Of a stretch of DNA of 64,000 nucleotides, positions 18,190 to 27,716 are shown in pieces; the first letter of the stretch is position 1; the number at the start of each line of letters is the position of its first letter. Both the position numbers and the translations under genes were made by a program. The DNA comes from JAVBMV01 sp031552145 (GTDB lineage Bacteria; Myxococcota; Myxococcia; Myxococcales; UBA5297). Location: positions 124,001 to 188,000 of the forward strand of contig JAVBMV010000008.1 of the NCBI GenBank assembly GCA_031552145.1, given 5' to 3'. The notes under the pieces are model-generated. The model ran no database searches. It saw only the letters and a program-made list of their open reading frames with translations, and was not told the DNA's origin.

Positions 18190-21132
18190 CTATTCGTATG
18201 CCGTCTCGTAGACGATCTCCACAATGGCGCCCAGCGGAGGTATGTGCGCCTCGTCGAAGACGATGGCGCCGCAGTCGCCGCGGGAGGGATCATAGGTCCA
18301 ATGTGAGACGATAGTTCCCGCGACCTTCACCGTAATTCCGTTGGCAAGATTTGGGTAGGTTGAGAGCGTGAAGGTGTAGCGAGACTTGAAGATCGCCCGG
18401 TAGAGATTGGTGAGCGTCTCGGTCCAATCGCTGGTGCAGATGTCACCCAGGAAGCCACCTGTATCGGCGATCATCGTCTTGACGCGAGGACTATCAGCAG
18501 AGGCAGGGCCGCCGTCATAGGTGCAGGTTCCTGGCGAATAGACCGGGATAATCCCATGATAGAAGAAGCGTCCCCGCGGCTTCAGGCGCTGGAAAAAAGT
18601 CTGGTACTCGACAAGCTCGTGGGTCGCTTGGTCTCTGGCGTCGGAGATGGTGACAACGTTCAGTGTCGCGCCGTCGCGCAGGAAGCCGGCGTTGTGGCCT
18701 CCTTCCCCGATCATCTCTGGTGAGAGAGCCGCAACCGCGGGATGGATTAGCCATTCGGTCCCGCTGAAGCTCGCGTTCATGGTCGTCATACTTCCGAAAA
18801 GTCGGCGCTGCTCTTCATGGGGCATCGAGCTCCGGACGACGCGTTCCTCGGGCTTGTCCCGGAGCGGCCAGAATGCCCCCTCGACGACTCCCGAACTGCC
18901 GCCATTACCGGCACCGGGATCGATGGTGACGGCGGCGATGTGGTAATCGATGCCCTGCCCAATGGCTATATTCGAGAGAAGGTTGAAGTGCGTTGAGACC
19001 TTCTGCAAGTAGGCGCTCATCGAGCCACTGCTATCGATCACAAAGAGTAAGTCCACCATTGGATTGTGGTCTTGAATCATCCGTTCGGTCTGCCGGGCGT
19101 CGACGCTCCCCCTGCCACTCAATGGGATGAAGAGCGCCTTCGGCTCCTCGAAGTCCTCGGCGATCAGCAACTCGATGGAGGATGCTTCATGACCTAGCCC
19201 TGCGGGCTGGAAACCCAGAGAGAGGGTCGTCTTTTCACCACTGGCCAACATTGTGTATGAGGGTGGCGCTTGGATTATTCGAAAAGGACTGCCGAGCGGG
19301 TTGAGGAGCGAGGCCTTGTGGATGGTGACATACTTGAGGTCGCACTGATTGGCCAGGGTGACGGTTCGAGCGCGCGCGGAAAAGCCTTGTTCGACATTGC
19401 CGAACTCAACCGATTGCGGCGAAAGGGCGAGGCAGGCAACGCCACCCTCTCCAGCCAAGAGCAGCGCTTCTTCAGGAGCGTGCGGGCGATGTAGTTTTAG
19501 CTTTACCGCGCCCTCGTAGCGACGATGGAGACGCGGCGCGAAGCGGAGCGGGACTTCCAGTGTCTCATGTCCCTCGATTGACAAGTGCTCCTTGGCGCCA
19601 TTCGCCAATACGAAGGCCGCCTCGGTCCTGGTATTCTGATCGAGCTCGAGAGAGTAGATGAGGCAGCGGGTGCTCGCGCGATTCTTGATGACGAATCTAT
19701 GGAGCGGGCTGGTGCGAGTAGGCTCTACGATGCCGAAATCGAGCCTAATCGAACTGACCGAGACGTCGCAGGGTGGGCTTTCGGTGACGTTGCCCATCAA
19801 CCTGATCACATAGTCGCTCTTGTCCGGGTCAGTGGAATAGAGGTGCAGCTCCGCCTCCCTCTTGCCCAGTTCGCTCGCCTCGCTGGTCGGCTCGAAACGC
19901 AGCTCCAGCTGCAAAGACTTGCCAGCATCGAGCCCCGTCGCGTCTTTGTAGCCAGAGCCAGTGGGGGGCCAGGTGACAAGCTTGAAGTCTGGCGAGGGGG
20001 AGCCATCGGCGAGCTTGATCTCGGGCGCCACAGATTTCGCCTGCGAGCAGTCGCCGTGGATACAGAGGCGGAAGCGCAGGTTGTCGAGCACCGTCCCCTC
20101 TACGTTGGTGCCGACATTGCTGACGGTGATAGTCTTTGTGAAGGAGGATCCGCGCGCCACATCGCCGAAGTGCAGCTCGGCAGCGGGTGCCGTCGCTAGC
20201 TTGGGACCGCCGCCGCTGCCAGAGAGAGCGATCTCCGCGGTGGCGAGCCTGGCGTCATCCGTGGAGATGCGCAAGAGAGCCTGGTGAGGACCCGCTACGG
20301 CGCGAAAGTCGGGATCTCCAGAAACGTGGCCAGGATCGTGACCAGGTCTGAAGGCGAGTCGATAGGTCACGCTGGAGCCATAGGCCGGCACCACGCGCTG
20401 CTGGTTGAAACCTGTCTCGTCCTCGCTCAAGGCAACGCCATCGATCTCGCCTATCCAGAAGGGGCTGTAGACGCCAATCGTCGTCGAGAGAGGCTCTGTC
20501 AGAGAGAGCGAGTCGAAGCTTATCGTGACGGGATGATTGCCGATATTCTGAAAGGAGAGCTCCCGAAAGGCGGTAGAGCCGGGCTCGACGAAGGAGAAGT
20601 CGAGCTGCTGCTCGAAGAGGAGGGTCCTCTCGACACCCGTACCTGTCAGGATGATCTGGCCGAGGTTGCACCACGTGGGTTGCTCGAGCGGCAGAAAGGC
20701 CTGGTAGGAGCCATAGGACGGAGGGTTGAAGACGACGCCTACCTCGACCGATTCGCCCGCGGGAATGGTGAAGAGCTCCGCTTGCGAGAAGTCGTGGAGC
20801 GAAAAGGCGGAGGCTCCAAACTCGATAGCGCCGAGTCCCACCTTCCAAGAACGAGTCGAAGTGTTGCTGATCGCGAAGGTCTTGATGGTGCGGAAAGAGA
20901 TCGCGGAGTTGCCAAAGTCGAGTCTCTCCGGCTGTTCGTCGGGAAGCATGATGACGCACGTCCCTTCGAGCGAAGGCTCGTCGGGGCCTACGTCCTCTCC
21001 ACCGCCCGTATCGCCTGGCGTCGAAGGCGGCCGAGGACTACTCCCTTCGCAGCCCAATGCGGAGTGCGTGGCGAAGATCAAGAAGAGGGAAAGCAACAAC
21101 GAGCGAGGACGCGACCCCATCCTAAGCTCCAC
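18190..21132 (-). CDS. ASH-domain lipoprotein with vWA-like C terminus, copy 4 (first in the array)
   Basis: A 980-residue paralog closest to uvrA. The GTG start (MELRMGSRPRS) follows GGAGAAACT. The signal peptide ends in lipobox ALGC. ASH-type units are followed by the only canonical MIDAS of the four, FVIDSSGSMSAY (DxSxS intact), so this copy may be the functional vWA protein from which the others diverged. The last residues differ (ETAYE, against DTACE or ETACRAK in the others), losing the C-terminal Cys. uvrA ends 81 bases upstream on the same strand, so co-transcription is possible. Confidence 0.87.
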   Translation of the reverse strand: MELRMGSRPRSLLLSLFLIFATHSALGCEGSSPRPPSTPGDTGGGEDVGPDEPSLEGTCVIMLPDEQPERLDFGNSAISFRTIKTFAISNTSTRSWKVGLGAIEFGASAFSLHDFSQAELFTIPAGESVEVGVVFNPPSYGSYQAFLPLEQPTWCNLGQIILTGTGVERTLLFEQQLDFSFVEPGSTAFRELSFQNIGNHPVTISFDSLSLTEPLSTTIGVYSPFWIGEIDGVALSEDETGFNQQRVVPAYGSSVTYRLAFRPGHDPGHVSGDPDFRAVAGPHQALLRISTDDARLATAEIALSGSGGGPKLATAPAAELHFGDVARGSSFTKTITVSNVGTNVEGTVLDNLRFRLCIHGDCSQAKSVAPEIKLADGSPSPDFKLVTWPPTGSGYKDATGLDAGKSLQLELRFEPTSEASELGKREAELHLYSTDPDKSDYVIRLMGNVTESPPCDVSVSSIRLDFGIVEPTRTSPLHRFVIKNRASTRCLIYSLELDQNTRTEAAFVLANGAKEHLSIEGHETLEVPLRFAPRLHRRYEGAVKLKLHRPHAPEEALLLAGEGGVACLALSPQSVEFGNVEQGFSARARTVTLANQCDLKYVTIHKASLLNPLGSPFRIIQAPPSYTMLASGEKTTLSLGFQPAGLGHEASSIELLIAEDFEEPKALFIPLSGRGSVDARQTERMIQDHNPMVDLLFVIDSSGSMSAYLQKVSTHFNLLSNIAIGQGIDYHIAAVTIDPGAGNGGSSGVVEGAFWPLRDKPEERVVRSSMPHEEQRRLFGSMTTMNASFSGTEWLIHPAVAALSPEMIGEGGHNAGFLRDGATLNVVTISDARDQATHELVEYQTFFQRLKPRGRFFYHGIIPVYSPGTCTYDGGPASADSPRVKTMIADTGGFLGDICTSDWTETLTNLYRAIFKSRYTFTLSTYPNLANGITVKVAGTIVSHWTYDPSRGDCGAIVFDEAHIPPLGAIVEIVYETAYE

Positions 21133-21213
21133 AGTTTCTCCGGCCCGACATAGATAGTCTCGCGCAGTTCAATGTACCGCGCAAGAGCTTGTGGACACGT
21201 CCCGCCGTGGGTG

Positions 21214-24078
21214 TCAGTTCGCCTTGGAGGTACCGCTCTTCGCCTGCAAGGGCGAGCTGCTCTCCAACACCCGCTTCAGGTACTGTCCCGTCGCGCTCCT
21301 CGCGACTTGCGCGACCTTCTCGGGGGCGCCCGCCGCGACGATCTCGCCGCCGCCGACGCCGCCGTCGGGCCCCAGATCGATGATCCAGTCGGCGCACTTG
21401 ATGACGTCGAGGTTGTGCTCGATCACGATGATGGTATTGCCCGCGTCCGCGAGGCGGTTGAGGACCAGGAGCAGCTTCTGGATGTCCTCGAAGTGGAGTC
21501 CCGTTGTGGGTTCATCGAGCAGGTAGAGGGTCTTTCCCGTGGCAGTCTTGGCCAGCTCTCGCGAGAGCTTGATGCGCTGCGCTTCGCCGCCGGAGAGGGT
21601 CGTGGCGCTCTGGCCCAGCTTCATGTAGCCGAGGCCGACGTCGCTCAGGGTGTTGAGTACGCGCACGATGTCGCGGTGGACGGAGAAGTGCTCCAGCGCC
21701 TCGCGGACGCTCATGTCGAGCACCTCGGCGATGTTCTTTCCCTTGTATTGGACACGCAGGGTAGCGTCGTTGAAGCGCTTGCCTCCGCAGGCCTCGCAGG
21801 TGACGTAGACGTCGGCGAGGAAGTGCATCTCGATGAGGCGCTGCCCCGCACCTTCGCACTCCTCGCAGCGTCCGCCTTTGACGTTGAAAGAGAAGCGCCC
21901 CGGCGCGTAGCCGTAGGTGCGCGCCTCGGGGGTGGCGGCGAAGAGATTGCGGATGGCGTCGAAGACCTTGGTGTAGGTGGCCGGGTTGGAGCGAGGGGTG
22001 CGTCCGATGGGCTGCTGATCGATGTCGATCGCTTTATCGATGAGCGAGAGGCCGCGGACGGCCTTGTGCTTGCCCGGCGTTACCCGAGCTTGGGTCAGCT
22101 CGCGCGCGATGGAAGGATAGAGCACTTCATTCACGAGCGTCGACTTGCCCGCGCCCGAGACGCCCGTGACGGCGATGAAGAGCCCAAGGGGAAACTCCGC
22201 GCTCACGTCTTTGAGATTGTTCTCCGCGGCCCCCTCGACGACGATCTTCCGCTCATTGGGCTGCCGTCTCCGGGTGGGCACCAGGATGCTCTTGCGACCC
22301 GAGAGGTAGGCGCCGGTAGAGGACTTGGGGTCGGCGCAGATCTCTTCCAGCGTGCCGCTCGCGACGATCTCGCCGCCCAGCTCACCGGCGCCGGGGCCGA
22401 AGTCGACGATGTGGTCGGCCTCGAGCATCGTCTCTTCGTCGTGCTCGACGACGATGACGGTGTTGCCGATGTCGCGCAGGCGCTTCAGGGTAGCGAGCAG
22501 CTTCCCGTTGTCGCGCTGGTGCAGGCCGATGGAGGGCTCGTCGAGGATGTAGATGACGCCGGTCAGCTCGCTGCCGATCTGGGAGGCGAGGCGGATGCGC
22601 TGTCCTTCGCCGCCGGAGAGCGTGGAGGCGGAGCGGTCCAGCGTGAGGTAGTTGAGCCCCACGTTGCGCAGGAAGCCCAGGCGGTTGGTGATCTCCTTCA
22701 AGAGCTCGCCCGCGATCTCGCGCTGAGTGGGCGCGAGCGGCAGCGAGGCGATGAAGGTGTGCGCCTCGTCGATGGTCAGCTTCGAGACCTCGACGATCCC
22801 CTTGCCTTCGATCCGCACGGCCCGGCTCTCGGGGCGCAGGCGCGCGCCGTGGCACTCCTGGCAGGGCTTGTCGGAGAAGTAGCGCATGTAGTGCTGGCGC
22901 ATCGCCTCCGATTCGGTGTTTTTGAAGCGGCGCATCAGCTGGTGCGCAACGCCCTCGAACTTCATCCCCCAGCGTCCGTAGGCGGTCTCGTCCCCCTCCT
23001 TCGGGCCGAAGAGGACCAGGTCGCGCTGCTTTTGGGGCAGCTTCTCCCAGGGCTTGTCGAGGTCGATCTTGTGGCGCTTGGCGAAGCCCTCGAGGATCTC
23101 GAGTGACCAGCTATCGAAGCGCGCGACGACGGCGGCCCAGGGCTCGATGGCTCCGTCGCGGATCGACTTGCCCGCGTCCGGGATGATCAGATCGGGATCC
23201 ATCTCGGGCTTGGTACCGAGGCCGCCGCATCCCTGGCACATGCCGAGTGGGTTGTTGAAGGAGAAGTGGGGCGGCGTCAGCTCGCCGAAGCTGATGGCGC
23301 AGGTAGGGCAGGCGTTGAGCTCGGAGAAGACGCGATCGCTGGCCGGCGTTGCCTTCTCGTCGGTCACCGCGAGGAGCCCCTTGCCCTCCTTCAGCGCCGC
23401 CTCGACCGAGTCGGTGAGGCGCGCCTTCAGCTCGGGCTTCATCACGAGTCGCTCGATGACGATGTGGATATCGTGCTTCAGCTTCTTGTCGAGCTCGACG
23501 CGATCTTCGTCGAGCCGGTAGAGGCGCCCGTCGATGCGGACGCGCGGAAGGCCGCGCTTGCGCAGCCCCTCCAGCACCTCTCGGTACTCGCCTTTTCGGG
23601 CTGAGGCGACCGGGGCGAGGATGCAGAAGCGCGTGCCTTGGGGCAGCTTCAACAGCTCTTCGACGATCTGCTGCGCCGACTGCCTGCCGACGCGCGCTCC
23701 GCACTTGGGGCAGTGCTGCACGCCGATAGAGGCGAAGAGGACGCGCAGATAATCGTGGATCTCGGTAACGGTTCCGACGGTGGAGCGCGGGTTGTTAGAG
23801 GCAGCCTTCTGCTCGATCGAGATGGTGGGGGAGAGGCCGCGGATCGTCTCGTAGTGGGGTTTCTCCATCTGCCCGAGGAACTGTCGTGCGTAGGCGGAGA
23901 GGCTCTCCACATAGCGACGCTGCCCCTCGGCGTAGAGTGTGTCGAAGGCGAGCGAGCTCTTCCCGGAGCCCGAGACGCCGGTGAAGACGACCAGGCGCTT
24001 CTTGGGAATGTCCAGGTCGATCTCTTTGAGGTTGTGTTCCCTTGCGCCGCGTATGGAGATGCGATCTGGCTCGGACAC
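21214..24078 (-). CDS. uvrA: Excinuclease ABC subunit A
   Basis: A 954-residue DNA damage sensor of nucleotide excision repair, an ABC-type dimer that loads UvrB. Seen: first Walker A GVSGSGKSS near residue 35, ABC signature LSGGEGQRIRLASQ, second Walker A GVSGAGKST, second signature LSGGEAQRIKLS, and the zinc-module cysteines CPKC, CPTC, CQGC, CEEC and CEAC. The length is slightly above E. coli UvrA (940). No SOS/LexA-like box is evident upstream. It is followed on the same strand by the lipoprotein array, to which it has no obvious functional link. Confidence 0.97.
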   Translation of the reverse strand: MSEPDRISIRGAREHNLKEIDLDIPKKRLVVFTGVSGSGKSSLAFDTLYAEGQRRYVESLSAYARQFLGQMEKPHYETIRGLSPTISIEQKAASNNPRSTVGTVTEIHDYLRVLFASIGVQHCPKCGARVGRQSAQQIVEELLKLPQGTRFCILAPVASARKGEYREVLEGLRKRGLPRVRIDGRLYRLDEDRVELDKKLKHDIHIVIERLVMKPELKARLTDSVEAALKEGKGLLAVTDEKATPASDRVFSELNACPTCAISFGELTPPHFSFNNPLGMCQGCGGLGTKPEMDPDLIIPDAGKSIRDGAIEPWAAVVARFDSWSLEILEGFAKRHKIDLDKPWEKLPQKQRDLVLFGPKEGDETAYGRWGMKFEGVAHQLMRRFKNTESEAMRQHYMRYFSDKPCQECHGARLRPESRAVRIEGKGIVEVSKLTIDEAHTFIASLPLAPTQREIAGELLKEITNRLGFLRNVGLNYLTLDRSASTLSGGEGQRIRLASQIGSELTGVIYILDEPSIGLHQRDNGKLLATLKRLRDIGNTVIVVEHDEETMLEADHIVDFGPGAGELGGEIVASGTLEEICADPKSSTGAYLSGRKSILVPTRRRQPNERKIVVEGAAENNLKDVSAEFPLGLFIAVTGVSGAGKSTLVNEVLYPSIARELTQARVTPGKHKAVRGLSLIDKAIDIDQQPIGRTPRSNPATYTKVFDAIRNLFAATPEARTYGYAPGRFSFNVKGGRCEECEGAGQRLIEMHFLADVYVTCEACGGKRFNDATLRVQYKGKNIAEVLDMSVREALEHFSVHRDIVRVLNTLSDVGLGYMKLGQSATTLSGGEAQRIKLSRELAKTATGKTLYLLDEPTTGLHFEDIQKLLLVLNRLADAGNTIIVIEHNLDVIKCADWIIDLGPDGGVGGGEIVAAGAPEKVAQVARSATGQYLKRVLESSSPLQAKSGTSKAN

Positions 24079-24130
24079 GTCTGCTTCCTTGGGTCGCCCG
24101 GGCGAGGCCCTGGGCTGGAGTGGGTTGCAT

Positions 24131-24159
24131 TACTTAGCGCCGGAGCGCTCCACCTTCAA
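24131..24159 (-). promoter_or_regulatory. Probable uvrA promoter
   Basis: On the minus strand, TTGAAG (24159-24154) and TAAGTA (24136-24131) are separated by 17 bases. Transcription would begin near 24124, about 46 bases before the uvrA start. Confidence 0.4.
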
Positions 24160-24197
24160 CTGGGCCCCGGAGAATGTCGGCGAATGTACGATGCGGC

Positions 24198-24226
24198 TGG
24201 ACCAAAGCCCCGGACACGTCTAACCT
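24198..24226 (+). promoter_or_regulatory. Probable promoter of the OPT transporter gene
   Basis: TGGACC at 24198-24203 and TAACCT at 24221-24226 are 17 bases apart. Transcription would start near 24233, leaving a 40-base leader with GGAAGAAGG before the ATG. It is divergent from the uvrA promoter. Confidence 0.4.
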
Positions 24227-24272
24227 CACGCGGTCTCTATCCACGGAGCCGGGTTAGCGCCCGGAAGAAGGC

Positions 24273-26441
24273 ATGGACCATTCGAATCCGAAGCCAAGCA
24301 AGCTCTTGCCAGCAAACGCCTACACGAAGCTCGCGCCAGGAGAGAGCTATCAGCCGATCGTGAGCGCTTCCGACGGACGACCCGAGGTCACCCGATGGTC
24401 GGTCGCTTTCGGCCTGGGCATGGTGGCGCTCTGGTCGGCGGCTTGCATCTATATGGCGCTGAAGGCCGGCAATGCCATCGAGGCGGCGATCCCCATCGCG
24501 GTGCTGGCCGTCTTCTTCGGGAAGATGCGAGCGAGAAAGAGCACCATCCTCGAGAACGTGATGGTGCAGTCGATCGGCCAGGCCTCGGGCGTCGTTGCCG
24601 CCGGAGCCGCCTTCGTCATCCCAGCGCTCTACATCAACCAGCTGCGGCCCGAGTGGTGGCAGATCTTCCTTGCCTGCTCCATCGGAGGCGTCCTGGGCGT
24701 GGTGCTCATCGTGCCGCTGCGCAAGTACTTCGTGCGCGACCTGCACGGCGAACTGCCCTTCCCTGAGGCGACGGCGGTGAACGAGATCATCGTTTCGGGC
24801 GAGCGCTCCGGTAAGGCGGCGGGGCGTGTGCTGCTCGCCTCCATCGGGCTCGGCGCCGTTTACGACTTCCTGGTCGAGACGGTCCACGCCTGGAATCCGA
24901 TGATGTCGCTCGGGACGCTTCTCGGCAAGACGGGGGAGAAGCTCGATGCCATGCGGCTCGAGCTGAAGATGAACGGCCTCGCCGCGCTCTTCGGCCTGGG
25001 CTACATCATCGGCCTCAAGTATGCCGCCATCATCGCGGCAGGCTCGGTGCTCGCCTATGTGGTGCTGGTGCCGCTCATCTATCTCATCGGCGAGCAGGTG
25101 CCGCAGATCGTCTATGCTGGCAACACCTACGTCATCGCGAAGATGAGCGCCGGGCAGATCTTCAGCGCCTTCGTGAAGCCCATCGGCATCGGTGCCATCG
25201 CCGTCTCGGGCGTCATCGGCATGATCCGCATGGGGAAGATCATCGCCGGCTCCGTTTCGCTCGGCTTCAAGGGGATCACGCAGAAGAGCGGCGGCGCGCA
25301 AGACGAGCGCACGGCGCGCGACCTCGATCCGAAGTGGGTCATCATCATCCAAACCCTCACGACGCTGGCGATGGGCCTGCTCTTCTTCGTCGTCTCGAAC
25401 AACACCGGCGAGTACAGCGCTGGCCGTTCGCTTGTCTTCGCCATCGTGGGCATGGTGATCGGCTTCGTCCTCTCCTTCCTCTTCACGCCGGTCGCGGCGC
25501 AGGCGATCGCCATCGTCGGCACCAACCCCGTCTCGGGCATGACGCTCATCACGCTGGTGATCGCGGCGGCGGTGATGAGCACCGTCGGCGTCTCGGGCCA
25601 GGCGGGCATGTTCATCGCGCTGGTCATCGGCGCGGCGGTTTGTACGGCGCTCTCCACCTCGGGCGCGGTCATCTCGGACTTCAAGATCGGCTACTGGATC
25701 GGCTCGACGCCGCGCAATCAGCAGGTGTGGAAGTTTGCCGGAATCGGTGTGGCAGCGCTCATGGTCGCCTTCATCATCCCGCTCATGGACAGTGCCTTTC
25801 ACTTCGTGGTGCCCGGCCCCGATGGGCAGATGATCTCCAACACCGACGTGCTCCCCGCGCCACAGGCCAACATGCTGGCCGCCATGGTGAACGGGCTCAT
25901 GTCGCAGACGCCGCAGCCTATCCTGCTCTATGTGCTCGGCGGCATCATCGCCATCCTGCTCTACCTCGCGGGAGTGCCGATGCTGGCCTTCGCGCTCGGT
26001 ATGTACATCCCCATCGCCATCAACATGACCGTCCTCGCCGGCGGCTTCTGCGCGTGGCTCGTCTCCAGGACCGGCAAGAGCGAAGAGGAGAGGAACGCGC
26101 GTCGTTCGCAGGGCAACCTGATTGCCTCGGGCCTCATCGCCGGCGCGGCGCTCATCGGCATCTTCTCGGCGGTGGCGCGGCTCACCGAGATCGGCGCGCC
26201 GATCCGCTTCCTAAGCGTGGGCGAGATCTTCGCGGTGGAGACAACGGCCTCCGGCGCGCCGGTGCTCACCTCCACCTTCGCCGAGTGGTATCCGGGTTTC
26301 ACGGGGCAGATCGTCAGCCTCATCGCCTTCGTTCTGCTCGGCTTCGCCTGCTATCTCCTCGCCAAGTGGGGCGCCAAGTGGGAGCGCCAGGAAGAGGCGG
26401 AGGCCGCGCGAGGGGAAGAGCCCCGCGGGAACCGCTCATAG
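24273..26441 (+). CDS. OPT-family oligopeptide transporter
   Basis: A 722-residue polytopic inner-membrane protein with about 14 to 16 hydrophobic segments, the range expected for the OPT/YSL superfamily (proton-coupled uptake of peptides or metal chelates). Recognisable family segments include EVTRWSVAFGLGMVALWSAA and YMALKAGNAIEAAIPIAVL near the N terminus, GELPFPEATAVNEI, and GVPMLAFALGMYIPIAINM in the last third. GGAAGAAGG precedes the ATG. The substrate cannot be read from the sequence. Two GC-rich hairpins follow the stop. Confidence 0.92.
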   Translation: MDHSNPKPSKLLPANAYTKLAPGESYQPIVSASDGRPEVTRWSVAFGLGMVALWSAACIYMALKAGNAIEAAIPIAVLAVFFGKMRARKSTILENVMVQSIGQASGVVAAGAAFVIPALYINQLRPEWWQIFLACSIGGVLGVVLIVPLRKYFVRDLHGELPFPEATAVNEIIVSGERSGKAAGRVLLASIGLGAVYDFLVETVHAWNPMMSLGTLLGKTGEKLDAMRLELKMNGLAALFGLGYIIGLKYAAIIAAGSVLAYVVLVPLIYLIGEQVPQIVYAGNTYVIAKMSAGQIFSAFVKPIGIGAIAVSGVIGMIRMGKIIAGSVSLGFKGITQKSGGAQDERTARDLDPKWVIIIQTLTTLAMGLLFFVVSNNTGEYSAGRSLVFAIVGMVIGFVLSFLFTPVAAQAIAIVGTNPVSGMTLITLVIAAAVMSTVGVSGQAGMFIALVIGAAVCTALSTSGAVISDFKIGYWIGSTPRNQQVWKFAGIGVAALMVAFIIPLMDSAFHFVVPGPDGQMISNTDVLPAPQANMLAAMVNGLMSQTPQPILLYVLGGIIAILLYLAGVPMLAFALGMYIPIAINMTVLAGGFCAWLVSRTGKSEEERNARRSQGNLIASGLIAGAALIGIFSAVARLTEIGAPIRFLSVGEIFAVETTASGAPVLTSTFAEWYPGFTGQIVSLIAFVLLGFACYLLAKWGAKWERQEEAEAARGEEPRGNRS

Positions 26442-26451
26442 CGTGATGGCT

Positions 26452-26499
26452 TGGCCTGGGTCGCGCATAGAGACCCAGGCCAGGCCCCCCTTCGGGGCC
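26452..26499. terminator. Tandem GC-rich hairpins after the OPT gene
   Basis: The first stem pairs tggcctgggtc (26452-26462) with gacccaggcca (26472-26482), 11 bp and perfect. The second pairs ggcccc (26483-26488) with ggggcc (26494-26499). There is no T-run, so they may act as a weak terminator or belong to the mobile-element debris that follows. Confidence 0.45.
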
Positions 26500-26546
26500 G
26501 GATACTCGATGCAGCTTCCTTTGGCCAAGGCATGGGCGCTCGTCCC

Positions 26547-26678
26547 AAAAGGGCGCTTCGAGGCCATATCGAGGCATACATACGCGGATGGAACAAGAAC
26601 CCTACGCCATTTGCTTGGACGAAACCGGCCTCAGTCATCATCAAGTCCCACAAGCGAATGCTTGATCGTATCTCATGA
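26547..26678 (+). pseudogene. C-terminal remnant of an IS630-type transposase
   Basis: The frame ending at 26678 encodes about 43 residues (KRALRGHIEAYIRGWN, NPTPFAWTKPA, SHKRMLDRIS) that match the C-terminal tail typical of IS630-family DDE transposases. The catalytic part is absent: upstream of about 26547 the frame is hairpin sequence after the OPT gene. This is a dead fragment. The bases just after its stop recur at 27725-27740. Confidence 0.7.
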
Positions 26679-26689
26679 ACGGTGCACTG
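26662..26689 (+). repeat. Direct repeat A: IS 3' end
   Basis: ttgat, three variable bases, atctcatgaacggtgc, then Nct. It contains the last codons and TGA of the IS630-type remnant plus about 12 bases beyond. The 16-base core at 26670-26685 is identical to repeat B. Confidence 0.75.
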
Positions 26690-26833
26690 GTTAGGGCTGC
26701 GAATATCGATCTGGGTCTCGCCACAGTCCCTTCGGACACCCAGGGGCATGAGGATTGGCACGATGGAGCTTGATTCCCGAAGAGCGCCTTCAAGAGTCCC
26801 GAGGCGCGAACTTTCAACGGAAGGCTACAAACC

Positions 26834-27571
26834 ATGCTTCTCAGTGTTTCAGATTTCCAACCAGCACAGGACCCCAACGACCTCGACAAGTGGCTTGCTT
26901 TAGCTGAGATATGGGGGCAACGGGTCGTAATATTTGCCGCGCTCAGGGGCTCGGAGGAACCCTCCAAGTATTTGGGAAAAATAAACGAGACACTGCACTG
27001 GATTCACCATCACAAAGACGAAATCCAACAAATACTGATAGACAACTCCCGACTGGACCAGGGGCAGGAGCTTCTCAGCGTGTTTCGTCTGCACATCTAT
27101 TTCAGGAGACTGATAGAAGGCCCAGAGGGGTTTTTGCCCTATCCAGCCACCGCAGACAACCCTTGCTTCGAGTTAGTTTTGCAGGCGAGCCAGCCAAAGA
27201 ACCAGGGACCCTGGGCATCCGCGCTCTTTGATAGCAACTACAGGCTAATTACGCACATGGACGCCCAAAGCTATCCAGCCGATCTATTTGAGCTTGCTAG
27301 GGAGACGGACAGGAAAGAGTCGTTTCTTGCTTTCGTGGCCGCCCTGCGGGATGACTATATCGACAATGGCGCCGCCTGGAAAAACGCAACGCTTGACACC
27401 TTTCTCGACGCCATTCACGCGTGGATCAAAGAAAACCAGATAGGCATCCTTGATTCATGGCTTGACGGCCATGGGAATGGTGACCCCTCGAAGGATGTCC
27501 CAAACTGGCGAGACATTGCCGCCCTGCTATATTTGGGCAGAGTTTTCGACCGGGAGACAATGGCCTTGTAG
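26834..27571 (+). CDS. Orphan protein in a low-G+C island, DUF7660-like C terminus
   Basis: A 245-residue soluble protein with no signal peptide or membrane segment. I do not recognise the first 150 residues. The last ~85 (KESFLAFVAALRDDY, NATLDTFLDAIHAWI, VPNWRDIAALLYLG) resemble the small DUF7660 domain as I remember it; this is unverified. Two 60-base rows counted by eye are 43% and 53% G+C, clearly below the neighbours. It is bracketed by copies of an IS630-type 3' end, so it was probably acquired as cargo. The ribosome binding site is weak (ggaagg, about 10 bases before the ATG). Confidence 0.65.
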   Translation: MLLSVSDFQPAQDPNDLDKWLALAEIWGQRVVIFAALRGSEEPSKYLGKINETLHWIHHHKDEIQQILIDNSRLDQGQELLSVFRLHIYFRRLIEGPEGFLPYPATADNPCFELVLQASQPKNQGPWASALFDSNYRLITHMDAQSYPADLFELARETDRKESFLAFVAALRDDYIDNGAAWKNATLDTFLDAIHAWIKENQIGILDSWLDGHGNGDPSKDVPNWRDIAALLYLGRVFDRETMAL

Positions 27572-27716
27572 CGAGTGCGATATAGGTAGGCGTCTGACCT
27601 TCGCGGCAAATTCCGGATCCTTGCTAACCCTGTATGTCCGCGACAGGTGTGGCTTCACCCCATGCTTCCGCAGGATGATCGAAACGCAGCTGAACGAATG
27701 CCCGACCTCCTTATGT

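Larger units (their letters stand above)
9155..21132 (-). repeat. Tandem array of four paralogous ~3-kb genes
   Basis: Four genes (18190-21132, 15196-18135, 12176-15139, 9155-12121) share length, domain order and start context, and are separated by spacers of 54 to 57 bases that are themselves related. The spacers share a block reading approximately GTGCGAGAGA, then GGCCGGAGAAA directly before the start codon. The array therefore arose by duplication of a gene-plus-spacer unit. Confidence 0.9.

Noticed and set aside
21172..23106. 644-codon open frame on the plus strand
   Set aside because: It lies entirely opposite uvrA, whose motifs are complete. It shows no domain of its own, and its composition is what antisense frames of G+C-rich genes give.
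24237..25802. 521-codon open frame on the minus strand with Asp/His/Arg-rich translation
   Set aside because: It mirrors the OPT transporter codons; the sense frame has clear membrane segments and family motifs.
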